DNA of 39,930 nucleotides from Saccoglossus kowalevskii (Eukaryota > Hemichordata > Enteropneusta > Harrimaniidae): positions 527,464-567,393 of the forward strand of contig NW_003124893.1 of NCBI RefSeq assembly GCF_000003605.2, written 5' to 3'. Of this stretch, positions 1 to 12,700 are shown one piece after another. Positions within the stretch are counted from its first letter, which is position 1; every line of letters begins with the position of its first letter. The notes beneath the pieces are model-generated. The model saw only the letters and a program-made list of their open reading frames with translations, searched no databases and had not been told where the DNA came from. A program made the position numbers and the translations under genes.

Positions 1-956
1 TTTTCGACTTCTTGTTAAAAATCGCAAGTCCAATTGCTTTGATATTATATATATTGGTACTACATGTGGACCTCTCTCAGGTTTGTTCATTTCGTGATGA
101 TATCTTTAATTCTCTAATTTTGGTGAATATTTTTGTCAGTTTTGGTAAAAAGTGATATTTTCAACTTCTTGTTAAAAACCGCATGTCCAATTGCTTTGAT
201 ATTAAATATATAGGTACTATATGTGGACCTCTCTCACATTTGTTCATTTTGTAATGCTATCTTCAATTCTCTAATTTTGGTGAATATTTTTGTCATTTTT
301 GGTAAAAAATGATATTTTTGACTTCTTGTTAAAAACCGCAAGTCCAATTGCTTTGATATTACATATATCGGTACTACATGTGTATCTCTCTCAGATTTGT
401 TTATTTTGTGATGATGTCTTCAATTCTCTAATTTTGGTGAATATTTTTGTAATTTTTGGTAAAAAGAGATATTTTTGACTTCTTGTTAAAAACCAATAGT
501 TCAATTGCTTTGATATTACGTATATAGATACTACATGTAGACTTTTCTCAGATTTGTTCATTTCGTGATGATATCTTTGATTCTTTAATTTTGGTGAATA
601 TTTTTGTCATTTTTGGTAAAAAGTGATATTTTCGACTTCTTGTTAAAAACTGTAAGTCCGATTGCTTTGATATTACATATATAGGCACTACATGTGGACC
701 CCTCTCAGATTTGTTCATTTTGTGATGATATCTTCAATTCCCTAATTTTGGTGAATATTTTTGTCATTTTTGGTAAAAAGTGATATTTTCGATTTCTTGT
801 TAAAAACCTTAAGTTCAATTGCTTTGATATTACATATATAGATACTACATGTAGACCTTTCTCAGATTTGGTCATTTCGTGATGATATCTTAAATTCTCT
901 AATTTTGGTGAATATTTTTGTCATTTTTGGTAGAAAGTGACATTTTCGACTTCTTG
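1..956 (+). repeat. 157-bp tandem repeat array
   Basis: Spacing is exactly 157 bases between all neighbouring units, although single-base substitutions are scattered throughout. Shared unit features are an attgctttgatatta stretch, tactacatgtgga, ctctctcagatttgttca and tggtgaatatttttgtcat. The small open frame at 290-478 is just this repeat read through. Confidence 0.95.
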
Positions 957-1082
957 TTAAAAACTGAAGTCCGATTGCTTTGATACTATACATATTGTTC
1001 ATTTTCTAATGATGTCTTCAGTTCTTTAATTGAAATGTGCCATTGCTAACAGCGGAGCTATCTCGGCCGATCGGCTGCTTGT
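1..1082 (+). mobile_element. Helentron-like non-autonomous element copy 1 with 157-bp tandem units (5' end outside window)
   Basis: Six full units and a partial seventh repeat with a fixed 157-bp period. The anchor gttaaaa occurs at 14, 171, 328, 485, 642, 799 and 956, and tggtgaat at 121, 278, 435, 592, 749 and 906. The array ends in a unique tail: ttgaaatgtg, then gctaacagcggagct (1045-1059), then a gccgatcggc palindrome, then ctgcttgt. The same tail and fragments of the same unit recur at 8316-8694 and 17418-17813. Short ends, a 3' hairpin and an internal array of about 160 bp fit the HINE/Pearl type of non-autonomous Helentron known in bivalves and other invertebrates; assignment is by structure only. 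Confidence 0.72.
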
Positions 1083-2816
1083 CTCTATTAGTAGTGTGAC
1101 ACCAATAGAAGCTTATATGAACCAAAAATTGCATTTGTTGCTTACTATTAATATCATTTAAATATTTCTTGTTTTGACTTCAGAAACGCCTCTGTGATTC
1201 ACGTCAGCACATTACTACTAATATAGCAAACATGATATAGAAATTGCTGGTGGTGACAGTACATACAATGTTTACTGTTTACATTTTTTTATTATTAACT
1301 GTACATGTATCATGATTACAAACCATCCCTAGTTGACAGCTCTGACTAACAGTTTTGATGACTACAATTCAAAAACTGCAAATGTCTTAATTACAAGCCG
1401 CACTCATAGTTTAAATGTTTTGACTGTAAAATCCACTCAAACAAACCTGTGAATTAAAATTTTAACACAAACTGTGGTTAGTAATAGGATTTTAGCAGTT
1501 GTATATTTTGTCACAGAATTAATATTCCAAGTTTGGAACTAAAAGCTGTGTGACTATCTTCGTATCAAAATACTGTAAAATGACTAATTTTCACTGGGTT
1601 TAAATTTCACTGATTTACCATTTCAGGCATATTCAGTGGGTTTTAAATTCACGGTTTCGTCATTTAGATAATGTGTTCTATGCTAAATTTTACATATTCG
1701 CTGGGTTTTAATTTAGCGCATTTTTCCAGTCAGCGAAATAAGCAAAATTAAAACCCAGTGAATAATTAATCCTTTTACAGTATCAAATAGAGCGTTTATG
1801 ATGTAGCTTTCATCTAAAAATTGAAAACTTTTTAGATTCTCATCTTTTTCTGGTGTTCAATGATAAAATTTGAAACACAAACTCACAGTGTGACAATTAC
1901 GCCAGTTGAGGATCTCTCATGCTGAAATTCAATTGTACCATTCTCTCTGTGCAAGAGATAATTTGATTTCCTCAATCACGCCGTACATGTACATCACTTT
2001 ATTTTAGTTAATGCTTTATTTTCTCGCTGAAGAGACAATTTCGGCTTCCTGTGATGTAATCTCTTGCTGTGTGTAAAGATGAAAACGGGACAATAAAATG
2101 AAGATGAACAGCAACCACTTACATAAGATTTATGGATGCCGTCACCTATGGCATTATGCTATGTAGCAACTTGGCATTTTTTGTACTTCAGTATCTTAAG
2201 ATTTTGAGCCAATACAAAGCTACTTACACCTAACAGTCATTTAATAGTCAGATATTTTGTCGCACGAAAAATTTGTATCAAATAAATGACAGTGACTTTG
2301 TGATTTCCCTATAGTGTTTAGCCTTCTCTGACGGCCATTTTGAATTGAACATTAGTCCCAAAAAAACACAAAGTATTGAAGTTCATTCGTTAAAAAATTG
2401 TTCAGCTGTACAGTTTTTTCTTCTGACTTCTAAATAGCCAGACAGAGAAATAATTTAGCAGAATTTAAAAAAAAATTTAAAAGTGTTGTCATAGATATTT
2501 ATTCTTAACAGTTAATATTATGGCATTAACGTATCTATTGTATTAGCGCATACATTTTATAAATATCAACTGTGTATCTAATTGGTCATGGAACCTCATA
2601 TTTGAATAATGTAGTATATAACAAAATCTAACTGTTGATTTAAATCTAATCACATCTAATTAGTGTGCAAGTACAAATGTAGGCCTAAGAATATTGTTAT
2701 ACCCTGCCTGAGTTTGTTTCTATTCCAGAGTTTGTTTCGCCTGACCAAAAGTTGTTATGGTTTTGCATCTTATACAGTGCCAGTTTGAAATTTACATCAT
2801 TTTGTTTTTATTCTAG
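1083..2816 (+). other. Intron of MPRIP-like gene upstream of first visible exon
   Basis: AT-rich DNA with no credible coding exon. It contains the MITE-like element at 1571-1782. The acceptor at 2816 implies a preceding exon beyond base 1. Confidence 0.7.
1571..1782. mobile_element. MITE-like element with TACTGTAAAA termini
   Basis: Termini tactgtaaaa (1571-1580) and ttttacagta (1773-1782) are exact reverse complements. Behind them the arms keep pairing imperfectly (ttcactgggttt on the left, aaacccagtgaa on the right). The interior repeats the theme cgctgggttttaattta. A related copy is at 21544-21703. No coding capacity, so a short non-autonomous DNA element. No clear target duplication was seen. 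Confidence 0.75.
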
Positions 2817-3746
2817 ATACCTGAGAAAGTATCAAAACCAGAATTTCCAGTACTAAAGAGTGTTCCAAAAGAGCAGTCTGTCAGGGGAACGCCTCGTGAT
2901 CGCAGGCCAATATCAGTTGACAGATATACTGGGTTTGTTGATGCATTACCACGGCAACAGAGGAGTATTTACGACAATGATAGGCAGCGCTCGAAAAGTG
3001 TTACTCGAACGAGTCGAATTGACAGTAAGAATGATTCAAGCAGGTTCATCTCTGTTGGTGGGAAGACGGGAGATCGAAGTAGAACACCATCTGACAGTTC
3101 TGTGTCTAGTGTCTCCTCATGTAACAGTGAAAGCCGAGGTGGAAGTGTATATGAGAGTCTTCGACAGAAAGCGGAACAGCCACGATTTCATGGACATAAA
3201 AAGCAATATGAATCATTAGCAAGTGTGCCAAAAGCTAAACTCACTGATTATCAGCCGCAGGAAACTAATAAACAGACTCGGAGACGTTCAGATACGTCAA
3301 GACCTGAATTCCAACGAGAACTCTCAGAGAGTCATGACCTTTTCCCAACACTGAAGGATCAATTTGAGCATCCGGAAAAACTGAAATCCGGATCTGTAGA
3401 TAGCCGTCGAAATGTGAAAGAGCCATGTGCTAGGAGGTGGTATGGCGGTACTGAATATCCCCTTCCTGACGCTTACAACGAACGGTCTTCTTGGAATGAC
3501 AGTAATAAAAAGCAGGATGAAAGGTTGAGAACTGACTATGAAAGAAGTGATCGGCAAACTGACCGAAATATTTCTCAGCGGCAGCCATCTTTGAGAGGAA
3601 GTTATGAAGACATTGCGCCAAGTAAACGCACAATTGAAAGACGACGACACCAACAGGAAAGGAGGGCACGACATACTTTGGACGTGAGCGCAATGTCGCC
3701 AACCAAGGAGTCAGCACTTCAATTTATTAGTGACAAACAATCAGAG
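2817..3746 (+). CDS. MPRIP: MPRIP-like exon, Ser/Arg-rich disordered region
   Basis: The acceptor is ttttattctag before 2817 and the donor is GAG|GTGAGG after 3746. The exon is phase 0 at both ends, 310 codons, open throughout. The peptide starts IPEKVSKPEFPVLKS and ends FISDKQSE. It is rich in Ser, Arg, Asp and Gln, has no predicted fold, and carries many basic-Ser sites such as RPISVDRY and RRRSDTSR. Near the end a strongly basic stretch, KRTIERRRHQQERRARH, recalls the Arg-rich segments around the second PH domain of MPRIP. By position it is the linker between the (upstream, unseen) first PH domain and the second. The frame was taken from the splice phase: a second overlapping frame (2860-3219) is open but does not join any neighbour. 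Confidence 0.86.
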
Positions 3747-6700
3747 GTGAGGTGTCGAATTTAATTTGATATGCTTAATTTTATTTGTTTAATGAAAGAA
3801 TGAACATGATGGGAAATAATTTTAACAGAGTAGCCCTATCTGATCTTTATAAATACTTTATAAATACTTTATTACTGCTTGGAATTAATTTTCGCTACTT
3901 TTGCTGAAGGGATGATTCAGTGAAAATGAAATCCAGTTAATATACCTTTTTCCTATATTTTACATTCAACTCATTAAAGATCAATGAAAATAAATTCCAT
4001 AAAAAACACCCAAAAGGTCTTTTCAGCAAAAAATAGTTCCCGCTATTAAAATAAAGTATTTTACAGTACTTGACTTAAAAGTAAAATGTAAAGACCACCT
4101 ATCCAATATGACCAGTGACTACTCTGTTGAAACTGCTTTCATCGATTTAACCCCTTATAAAGATTGAGAAATGATGTCATGTTTTATGTGTTACACTCGT
4201 CTATCTATGCACTCAATTTCAATAAGTACACAATGTACAATTGCACTAATCAATTAAGACAAACAAACATATTTATTATCATCTCCAAATTGCTTCTTTA
4301 AACTGAAAAATTACGGTACTGCCGTATTGTTAGAAACAATTGAATTAAATCACCCTCAATATAAAGACCACCTCAGGTGGTCTGTATATAAAAGTACATT
4401 TTTTTCAGGTACCTTGGGTGGTTCGCTATACACATTCCACTACATTTTGTTGTGTCATTGTAGATTCATTTTGTTATTACTTGTCCATGGTTCATGTTGA
4501 AATGTCCTCTGCATAGTGACACATGACAAGAGTTTGATAGGTTTTTGTATTGTATCGGTATTGGTAATTAAAACGTTTGACATACAATTGACATTGTTAA
4601 GCTGTAACTGACTGTCGTTCAGTGAAAAAGCTTACAAAATAGCCCAATACGTTGTTATGTTGTCACATTGTGAAATCTAGCATGCGTAATGTGGCCCTGT
4701 TGATGTTCTCTCACTTAGTATTACAATATGTCCTTTATTTTACATGGATCCTTTCTATTGATCACCACCGCTTTTCCATAAAAGCATCTTGGATGAGAAA
4801 GGCACTCTCAAGTAATTTCCGATGGCACTCAGGTCGCAGTGTTTCTCTTCTGCCAGGAATTCTGATTGATAAAGTCTTTTTCGTAGAATGATAAAAAAAA
4901 AATATAGAAAGTGTTATTCAAGAATTCACTTTAAGTTGAACCCAAGCTGTTTTAATGGCTTCTGGAGAATTAGAATTGACTGTCAAATGTTAAAGTATAT
5001 GTCATGATCTTTTGTGCAGGTATGGTTGTGACAGTCTGTATTTCCACTCTGTCTCTGGGTCTACTAGTATTTATGTCTCAGTAGTCTATTCAGCCATAAA
5101 TATGTTTAACTGTGTACCCACTTAAGAAGAATGCAAGTAAATTAATTCAATATTTATTGGAGAGGGGTTGGTTGACAGGTTTTAACAGCAGTCAGTGGGA
5201 GATAACAAACTACAATTTAAATTTCTGTGTTTTTCCTTTATATTACACACTTCTTTGACAAATTTCTTTGCCTACGCTAACAACTGTTACTACTTTGAAC
5301 TTAGACACCAAATATACTGGTAGTTTAAATAAGACATTTTTTTAGAGCTTTAACAAATTATGAGTGAAAAGAGCGCCCTCTAGTGATGGGATATGCAAAC
5401 CATGTACATGTATGTGCTCCATTTAATATTGCGCTAAAAGCTTTCAAAGATTCTAACTTCCAATTCAATCAGGATTCATTTCACTCTTGTCGTTAAGTCA
5501 AAATAATAAAAAAAGAAACACCAGTAGCAAAAAGAAAAATTGCTATCAATCCATTAGTCTGAACTGGTGATTAGTTTAGTACACAGATGATTGATTGCAA
5601 CCAAACACTGTTCACTCATTATGCATTTACTATATGCATGTTTACCAGACGTATAATTTGATAAAATATGCAACATTGCAGCAATGTCTCTTACTCATTG
5701 TCTGGCTCATGGTGCAAATGTTTAAATAGCTAGGGGGTCTTTAGTTTGTAACGAAAAAGATTGCATGCTTTAACTCAACCATATCATACCGGGGCTAGAT
5801 TAAATTCCAACGTTTCATTATTTCTCGGAAATGGGGAACAGCAGGGTGTGATGAAACATAGATCTGCGAAGTGATAAATTACATCAGTGAGATGGCTTCA
5901 TTAATATACTTTCTGTTGGGTCAATTAGCATTTCTTGTCGCATGTTGTATAAAGTCGATTTATCTCAAGTAATGAGGGAAAAATAGGTGTGATATAAATT
6001 TACGTTTGATTAATTTCTAATTGTTGAGGGAGTAAAAAATAAAGGTTTAATTTTAAGTCCTCATCAATAATCATTGTTGGAGAAAGGTGATATGCCACTA
6101 ACCCAGAATAAATGAAGGTTCATTAAACAATTGCAAAATGTTGTTGCGAAACTACCATGGAAATGAAATGTTGTTGCTGACTCTGGCAGCAATCTTGAAT
6201 TAAATTGTCACAGCCGAGAGTATAGTAGTTTAACTAACCCTGAATAAATGAAGGTTTATTAGACAATTGCAAAATTTTGTTGCAAGACTACCATGGAAAC
6301 GAAATGTTGTTGCTGACTCTGGCAGCCATCTTGAATTAAATTGCCACAACTTAGAGTATAGTAGTTTGCTGTGTACCCAAATTTTTCATTTAGATATTTG
6401 AAAAATTAATATATCGTGAAGATTAAGCATACTTAATTTCTAAGTCTGGTGTTAAAATGCTTCGGTTGTATCTGCATAAAAAGCTTTTATCTCTGATATT
6501 GTTGATTACCTGTATTGTTGTCTTACAGAGGGCAGTATTTACTGAGACATAATTATGGTGTGCACATTAATATCTTGAATTGTATTTTCTATATGACTAC
6601 AGAGAATGTATTTTAATCAACCTGCATGGCAGTCTTATTTATTGAGGTGTAAGTTTTAACAGTTTACTGTCTCCAAACCTTTTTTCACTTTTGTTGATAT

Positions 6701-9700
6701 TAAACAGTTAATGTTTCAAATTTTTTATTTTATTTTTATTATTCTTACAATTACCACTATTAAAATTACAATTTTAATAGTGCACTACACTATGTCTCAG
6801 AGCATTTTACATAGTTGAAATGACAGTAAAAATAGGATTAAAAACAGAGTTAAATAAGATTGTTTTAAAAAGAATGTTTTTAAGTGACTCCTGAAAGGTG
6901 ACTGTTGATGAGCACGAGCTTACACTGACAGAGAAAGTCGATTCATAAAATCAAAGCAGTCGGGAATGCCTGTCAGCCATATGCTTTCCTAGTAGTGATA
7001 GTATCTTAATGCTGTAATAGCCTGCTCGCTGATGACCTTGGAGTACGTGATCATTCATACGTTGTCACAGTGGATTAAAGATTATTCAGAGATTTGTCCT
7101 GGATAATTTTAAAAAAGTGATTAGACATATTTTTTACCTAATGTATTACTCAACACGGAGCTAGTGGAGATACGAGTATCGGTATGATATGATCAGATTT
7201 ACTGAGCGATGATGAGACAAGCTGCGGCGTTCCTTACTGATTGAATTTTCTTTAGTTGATGCTGGGGCTAATCTGCACTGGCTCGGAAGGTTGTAAATGA
7301 TTAGCTAGTTTGAATTTGCATAACAATACTGACAATGAACGTGCATTCAACGCCACAAGTTTTTTTGTTTTTTTAGCCAATCAGAATTGATGCTGTGGTA
7401 TGCCGTATAGGAAAGAATGGTAGTCGAGTCAGGGTGTTGCGAAAATGTGTACAAGTTTCTCAGTACGTCTGGAAGTAAAAGACTCTGGATTTCCCTAATT
7501 CTGTACATAGCGAAAAATGTAGCTTTACACATGGACATTATTGGAGATTTTTTTCATCGCATTCAAAGAAAATTCTTTTTTCCTGAAGCTACTGGAACAA
7601 TGTTCAGCCTAATCTTAAGGATTTTAGCTCCTTCGGGTTTTTCTTGAGCAAGACATAAATTTAATAACTGGGTCTAATAGTGGTGATTTGATAGTTTCCG
7701 ATTTGAATTTAATTTCACTGGTTTGTGGAAATTATATCAAGGAGAATTAAAGGGCAGTGGTGGTCATGCAGTGAATGTTCAAAATTTTGTGTAAAATAAC
7801 CATGGATTGTACATGCATTGGGTTCTTTTTATGGAGCAATATTGAAATCATTTATCGTTGACTTTACAGTGTTCCTTGGTTTATTCGTTGCTGTGGAAGT
7901 ACCATCTATAGTGAGATCTGTAAGTGTGTATGAACCAACCTAAAGGATGTAGACATATGTGTATGCAAGTCTGTGGAGTATGCAATGGAAACGTTGTTGG
8001 TTCTCAGTTTGACTTTGGTTCCATTGCACTGAAACCAAAACACACTCAGCCTGTGTATTAATAGATGGGGTTTATGTTTTAATAGAGGCAGACAGCTGAA
8101 AGAAGACTTTGCAGTCTTGTTTTCATTTTTCACGCTGACACATTCAGCATTGAATGAGGTTGTTGTCGGTTCAAACCATTTCAGGGTTGTTGTCTGTTCA
8201 AAACGACTTAGGGTCATTGTCAGTTAGAACCACTTTAGGGTTGTTGTTGGTTAAAACCATTGTAGATGGCTGCGGGTTATTAACATTTAAGTGTTGATTT
8301 ATGCAAGTTAAAATTGCTCCGCTGTTAGCTTTGTCAAGCAGAGCTTATCATATGAGTGATCGTACACCGCTGTTGTCGTACGCATCAACTGTTTACTTTT
8401 TCATCTTCTGATTGCTTTGATACTTAGTGTATACAAACATGTATGTACCTTGGGCAGACCTCACTTAGATTTTCTCTAATTTTTGTGAATATTTTTGTCA
8501 TTTTTGATGAAAAGGGTATTTTTGACTTCTTGTTAAAAAACGCAAGTCTGATTGCCTTGATATTATAACATATAGATACTTCAAGTGGACCTCTCTCAGA
8601 TTTGTTGATTTTGTGAGGATATCTTCAATTCTTTCATTGAAATGTGCATTGTTACATGTAAAAGCAGAGCTATCTCAACTGAGAGACTGCTTGTATCTAG
8701 TCTATGATAACCTTACCCATTGTGCATTAAAACTGTCTGATACAATGATATTATCAATACCCTGAGCCAATTGTTACTTTTGATTGCTGTGTCTCCCCTG
8801 GTGCTATGTCTAAAGATGCTTGCCAAGCTGTTGCCGTTGTTGTAATTTATCAGTGTGGTTTGTTTCTATATTTTCGACAATTTTATCCAGAAGTTACACC
8901 TGGTAGTTGTTTGGAGAATCTGATGAAAATATGAATGAAAGTGATTTTTCAAAAATTGGCATAAAAACACAGCAAGCAGCAGGCTGAACTCGCCTATTAG
9001 ACATTCCACCACAATTATGGTACGTAATCGCCTTCTCCACACGATGTCTGCGGAATGACAAAAGCCATAATTCTCTTAATCGTTCATAAAACTACAATTT
9101 ACGTCTCTTCCCGTGGATTCTAAGATTGTGTGCAGTGTGTTACCTTTTCATGATTACTTCCTTGAATAATTCAATGTTAATTAATTATTGACTTTGTTAA
9201 CTCATCAGGGTCTGCCAGTGTGACAACACCTATTAACCTCAAGCCTATTTCTTTGTGTTGAGATCAAAGAAAACTGATTAATTCTTAACTCTTCGGCCTT
9301 GCACCTTGATTCTTTATACACATGATGTTTAATATCTGCTGTCTTTGTTTTTTACCACTGCTATAATTGTGTCACATTCTCCATATTTAGAAATTTTCAT
9401 GTCAAAATAAACTTATATCAAGTTTTAACAAAATCAGCTTTTTCCATATTTTTACAAAAATATTAATAAAGCACACCTGTAAGTAAATTATGATCCAAAA
9501 TCAATGATTATTAAATAATAATATAAAATAAAAAAATGCTGCACCAAAATTAGTTTAGCATGGGTTAATAGTGTTAAAAATATCTAGTTGCTTTTCGATG
9601 ATCATAATGCAGAATAGATTTTGGCACAATACCTCTGAAAGAATTCCTGTAGGCAACCGTTTTAATGTTTAGTCTGATATTACTAAATGAAAATACGGGT

Positions 9701-12700
9701 TACCTATAGCACAGTTTTTCATGAAATCGATCTCGATTTTTGTGATGTCATAAGCAGAAGAATGGACCATGTGGTACTGTTTGAAGCATGGTCAAAGATT
9801 GCCACCTTCGAATTAGGAAACTGGATTGTAATTGTAACATACTTCAGTAACTTTCATACCATTGACGTTTTATTGGCCTAAAAAACAATCTTGAAATCTG
9901 ACCTACATTACGCTTCCCATAAAAAACCTTGTCTAATTTACCAAAGCCATTAATTAGGGTAACAAAAAGCAAACATTGATTAGAAATCTTGTTTCACATC
10001 TAAATACGAAGCTGAGCTGCAAACAATAATAAAACGAGATTCTTTAACATACAAAAATTAGAAAATATGATTATGCTAAAATATGTCGCTGTTTACATTT
10101 CCAATTTTCCGGATAGTTTCCATAGTAACCTCGTAATAGTTCTAAATGTACATGCATGTCAACACTTTTTACTCTCAGATTATAGGGTAGCACTCTAGTA
10201 TTACAATAGTACGTGTCAAGTCATACATCTAGCGTTTGTAGGAGGACAGGATCATACCAAGATCAATTTAAACAGGCTGGCAAGTTAATCTTGCACGGTA
10301 TGCGGGTAATCGTCCGTTGTACAATAGATCAAGTGAGACTGAATGTCAGTTCATAGTCACATGTCACGTGTTCCATTCTGGGTATTCTACACCGCTCAAT
10401 AGAACATCCACATTGTGTAAACACAGAAACAATGCTTATATGTCAGCAGTATTAATTTGCTAACATAGCTACCTGGTGGGGCTTTGAAACCGCTGTCATC
10501 GATGGTTTAAATTCTTCTCAACAGTGCAGTAACACTGCTGCCTCAGTGGTAGTCGTATCTAAGCAGAGCAAACAGTTTCAGCTTTATTAGCAACTGAATG
10601 GCTGTCACTCATAATGTGAATGCTGGGATTGCAGACAGGGTGTTTTACTGATCAGTTCTTTTACTTTACTATGTATGAGTTTCCAGAGACAATGAATTCT
10701 CAGTGTATCGCAGGATTGATCATTTCAACTTCAACTATCGTTCTAATTAATTCAACATTCAGGATGTGGACTTCAACATGACATCGTATACACGATAAAA
10801 ACCACTCATCAAGCGGCTGTGTATTGGAATTTGTAATATACATGTATGTCTGAGGAGCGGAATTGACAGTCGTCTCTCAGTACTGCGTTATACATGTACA
10901 TTGTTGTTCTGCATGGAAACTTGTGTATGTTTCTGGTTTGCTGGTGGAGCAGTGATTGTATTTGTTATGAATGCAATGTACACAGCCCAATTAATGACGT
11001 GCATGGTTTGGTATCGTAGGCCACTATTTACAGTGGGGTACTCGAACAAATATTAGCCATACATATTGTTTCTGTGGTGATGTCAGAGTAGCATGTTGTC
11101 AGCATTATATTGATCCAAAGACATTCAAACAAAACTAACTTACTTTGAAGAGATTTTGAGTGTGACCCCAAACGATGACGTGTAATGATTAGCCTAGATC
11201 CCAAACAGGCTACAAAGAACAATTCGCAGTCATTGTTGCTGAGGCAATTTTTATCTCTCTGTCACATCTGTTCTTATGACAGTATTTATACTAATAACCA
11301 AAGTGTGTATTTTGGACACTATAAAAGCTCATTTCACAGCTTGCAAAAAACTGATGCCAGAGCAATTTAGTGTAATGTCTGTGTGGGGTGTGCCATCGTC
11401 AGTGATCAACACTGTTTAGAAGGATACCATCGCAGTATTCCAACCGTGACATATACTACTACCTACCTGAGTTCTCATTAATTCACCTTAAGTGGTCATT
11501 ACCGAAGCAGAGTTAATCATTTTGCATTTCAAAGTATATATCATCGATATGATGGCATTTAGTACGCCATCCGCCAAGGGTCATAAATGAAACTGACAGG
11601 AAATTGCGCTGTGATTCTGTGCACGTAACAGCTAAAAGTCTGACCATGTACATGTTCCACGTCTTTGTGCAGGAGCTTCCTGAACCAAGGAAAAGAGCAA
11701 ATTCTGATCCCAATGTATCCGATGATATCACCAATCTTACACGCAAATATGAATTTCCTGGACTTGGGGTAAGTGAACTGATTTTTTCAATTTTTTTATC
11801 CAAATTTTTATTATAATTTTTGTAATTATGGAAAATATTACAAAACAATGTTCAAAATTTATCTCATGTTCCCATTAAAAAATAAATTAATGAAAAATTA
11901 TAAATTAATTGTGGATTGATTGACCTTGGAAGTGACCTTGGGTTCAATTTATTTTATTGTATTGCAAAAAAGTTGAATAAAAATGCTTACCAAACATGGT
12001 ACTTGTATAGGTTGTCTATACTAGGGTTATTTGAACTCCACTTTGTAACATGAAACCACATTTTTCTGTTTTATGGTGAAGTCAGTTCAGTTTTCAATTT
12101 GTGAGAGTTTATACTGCAACATGTTTTTTTTTGTTTTTGTAACACATGATTAAACCACCGTGGGGACTTTATTTCAGATGCATGCTGGTAACGACATTAT
12201 GGTAATTATATTTGTGCCGCTGATTTGTGATAATTCACATGTTTGTGTGATTTACTCGTGTTTATTGGGAAAACTAATTCCTTGCAAACTTAATTTAAGG
12301 CATTACTGTTTGAAAAGCCATTGCATGATGAGTGGGCACTAAAAACAGGTGATTGTGTCAGCACCATAAATGGCCTACAAAGTATAACACTGTTTTTTTT
12401 TTTTTTTTGATGGCTTTATGTGTGTTTACTCTCTCTATGTAAATTATTATTGTCACATGGGGTGTGTTTATGCATGAATAACAGATTGAACAGAAGTATG
12501 CTCAATTGTTTGGCTGACTTTATTTTTTGAGTTTATCTCTTTCTCTCTCCTTGTGTCAGGAGTTGCCACCGTGATATTTTCCTACAAATATATTTTCTAT
12601 ATAAGTTTTCTGTTATTGTTTTATTCTGAAACTATTGTTGTCAAAACAAACAAAATCCTGATTCAAACATGTTGGGAGTGAATTGACATATAAGGTTGCC

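Larger units (their letters stand above)
3747..11672 (+). other. Large intron (7.9 kb) of MPRIP-like gene
   Basis: Phase-0 intron between the Ser/Arg-rich exon and the pre-PH exon. Short open frames here (for example 4652-4891, 7417-7647, 7906-8217 minus, 9687-9881) show no protein character or homology. It holds a palindrome (4365-4383), a 136-bp duplication (6097-6368) and element copy 2 (8316-8694). Tissue-specific exons or promoters cannot be excluded. Confidence 0.75.

Noticed and set aside
1-956. CRISPR-like array
   Set aside because: The whole 157-bp unit repeats without unique spacers, in an animal genome; it is a tandem repeat. The same goes for the 26-bp array at 35263-35640.
2860-3219. 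119-codon open frame in another phase of the first exon
   Set aside because: It does not join the neighbouring exons in phase, and the overlapping frame that does is open over the full 930 bases.
3870-4072. Third copy of the TACTGTAAAA MITE
   Set aside because: Only the right end (ttttacagtac) and loose ttgctgaa/ttcagcaa pairing are visible; too decayed to list as a feature.
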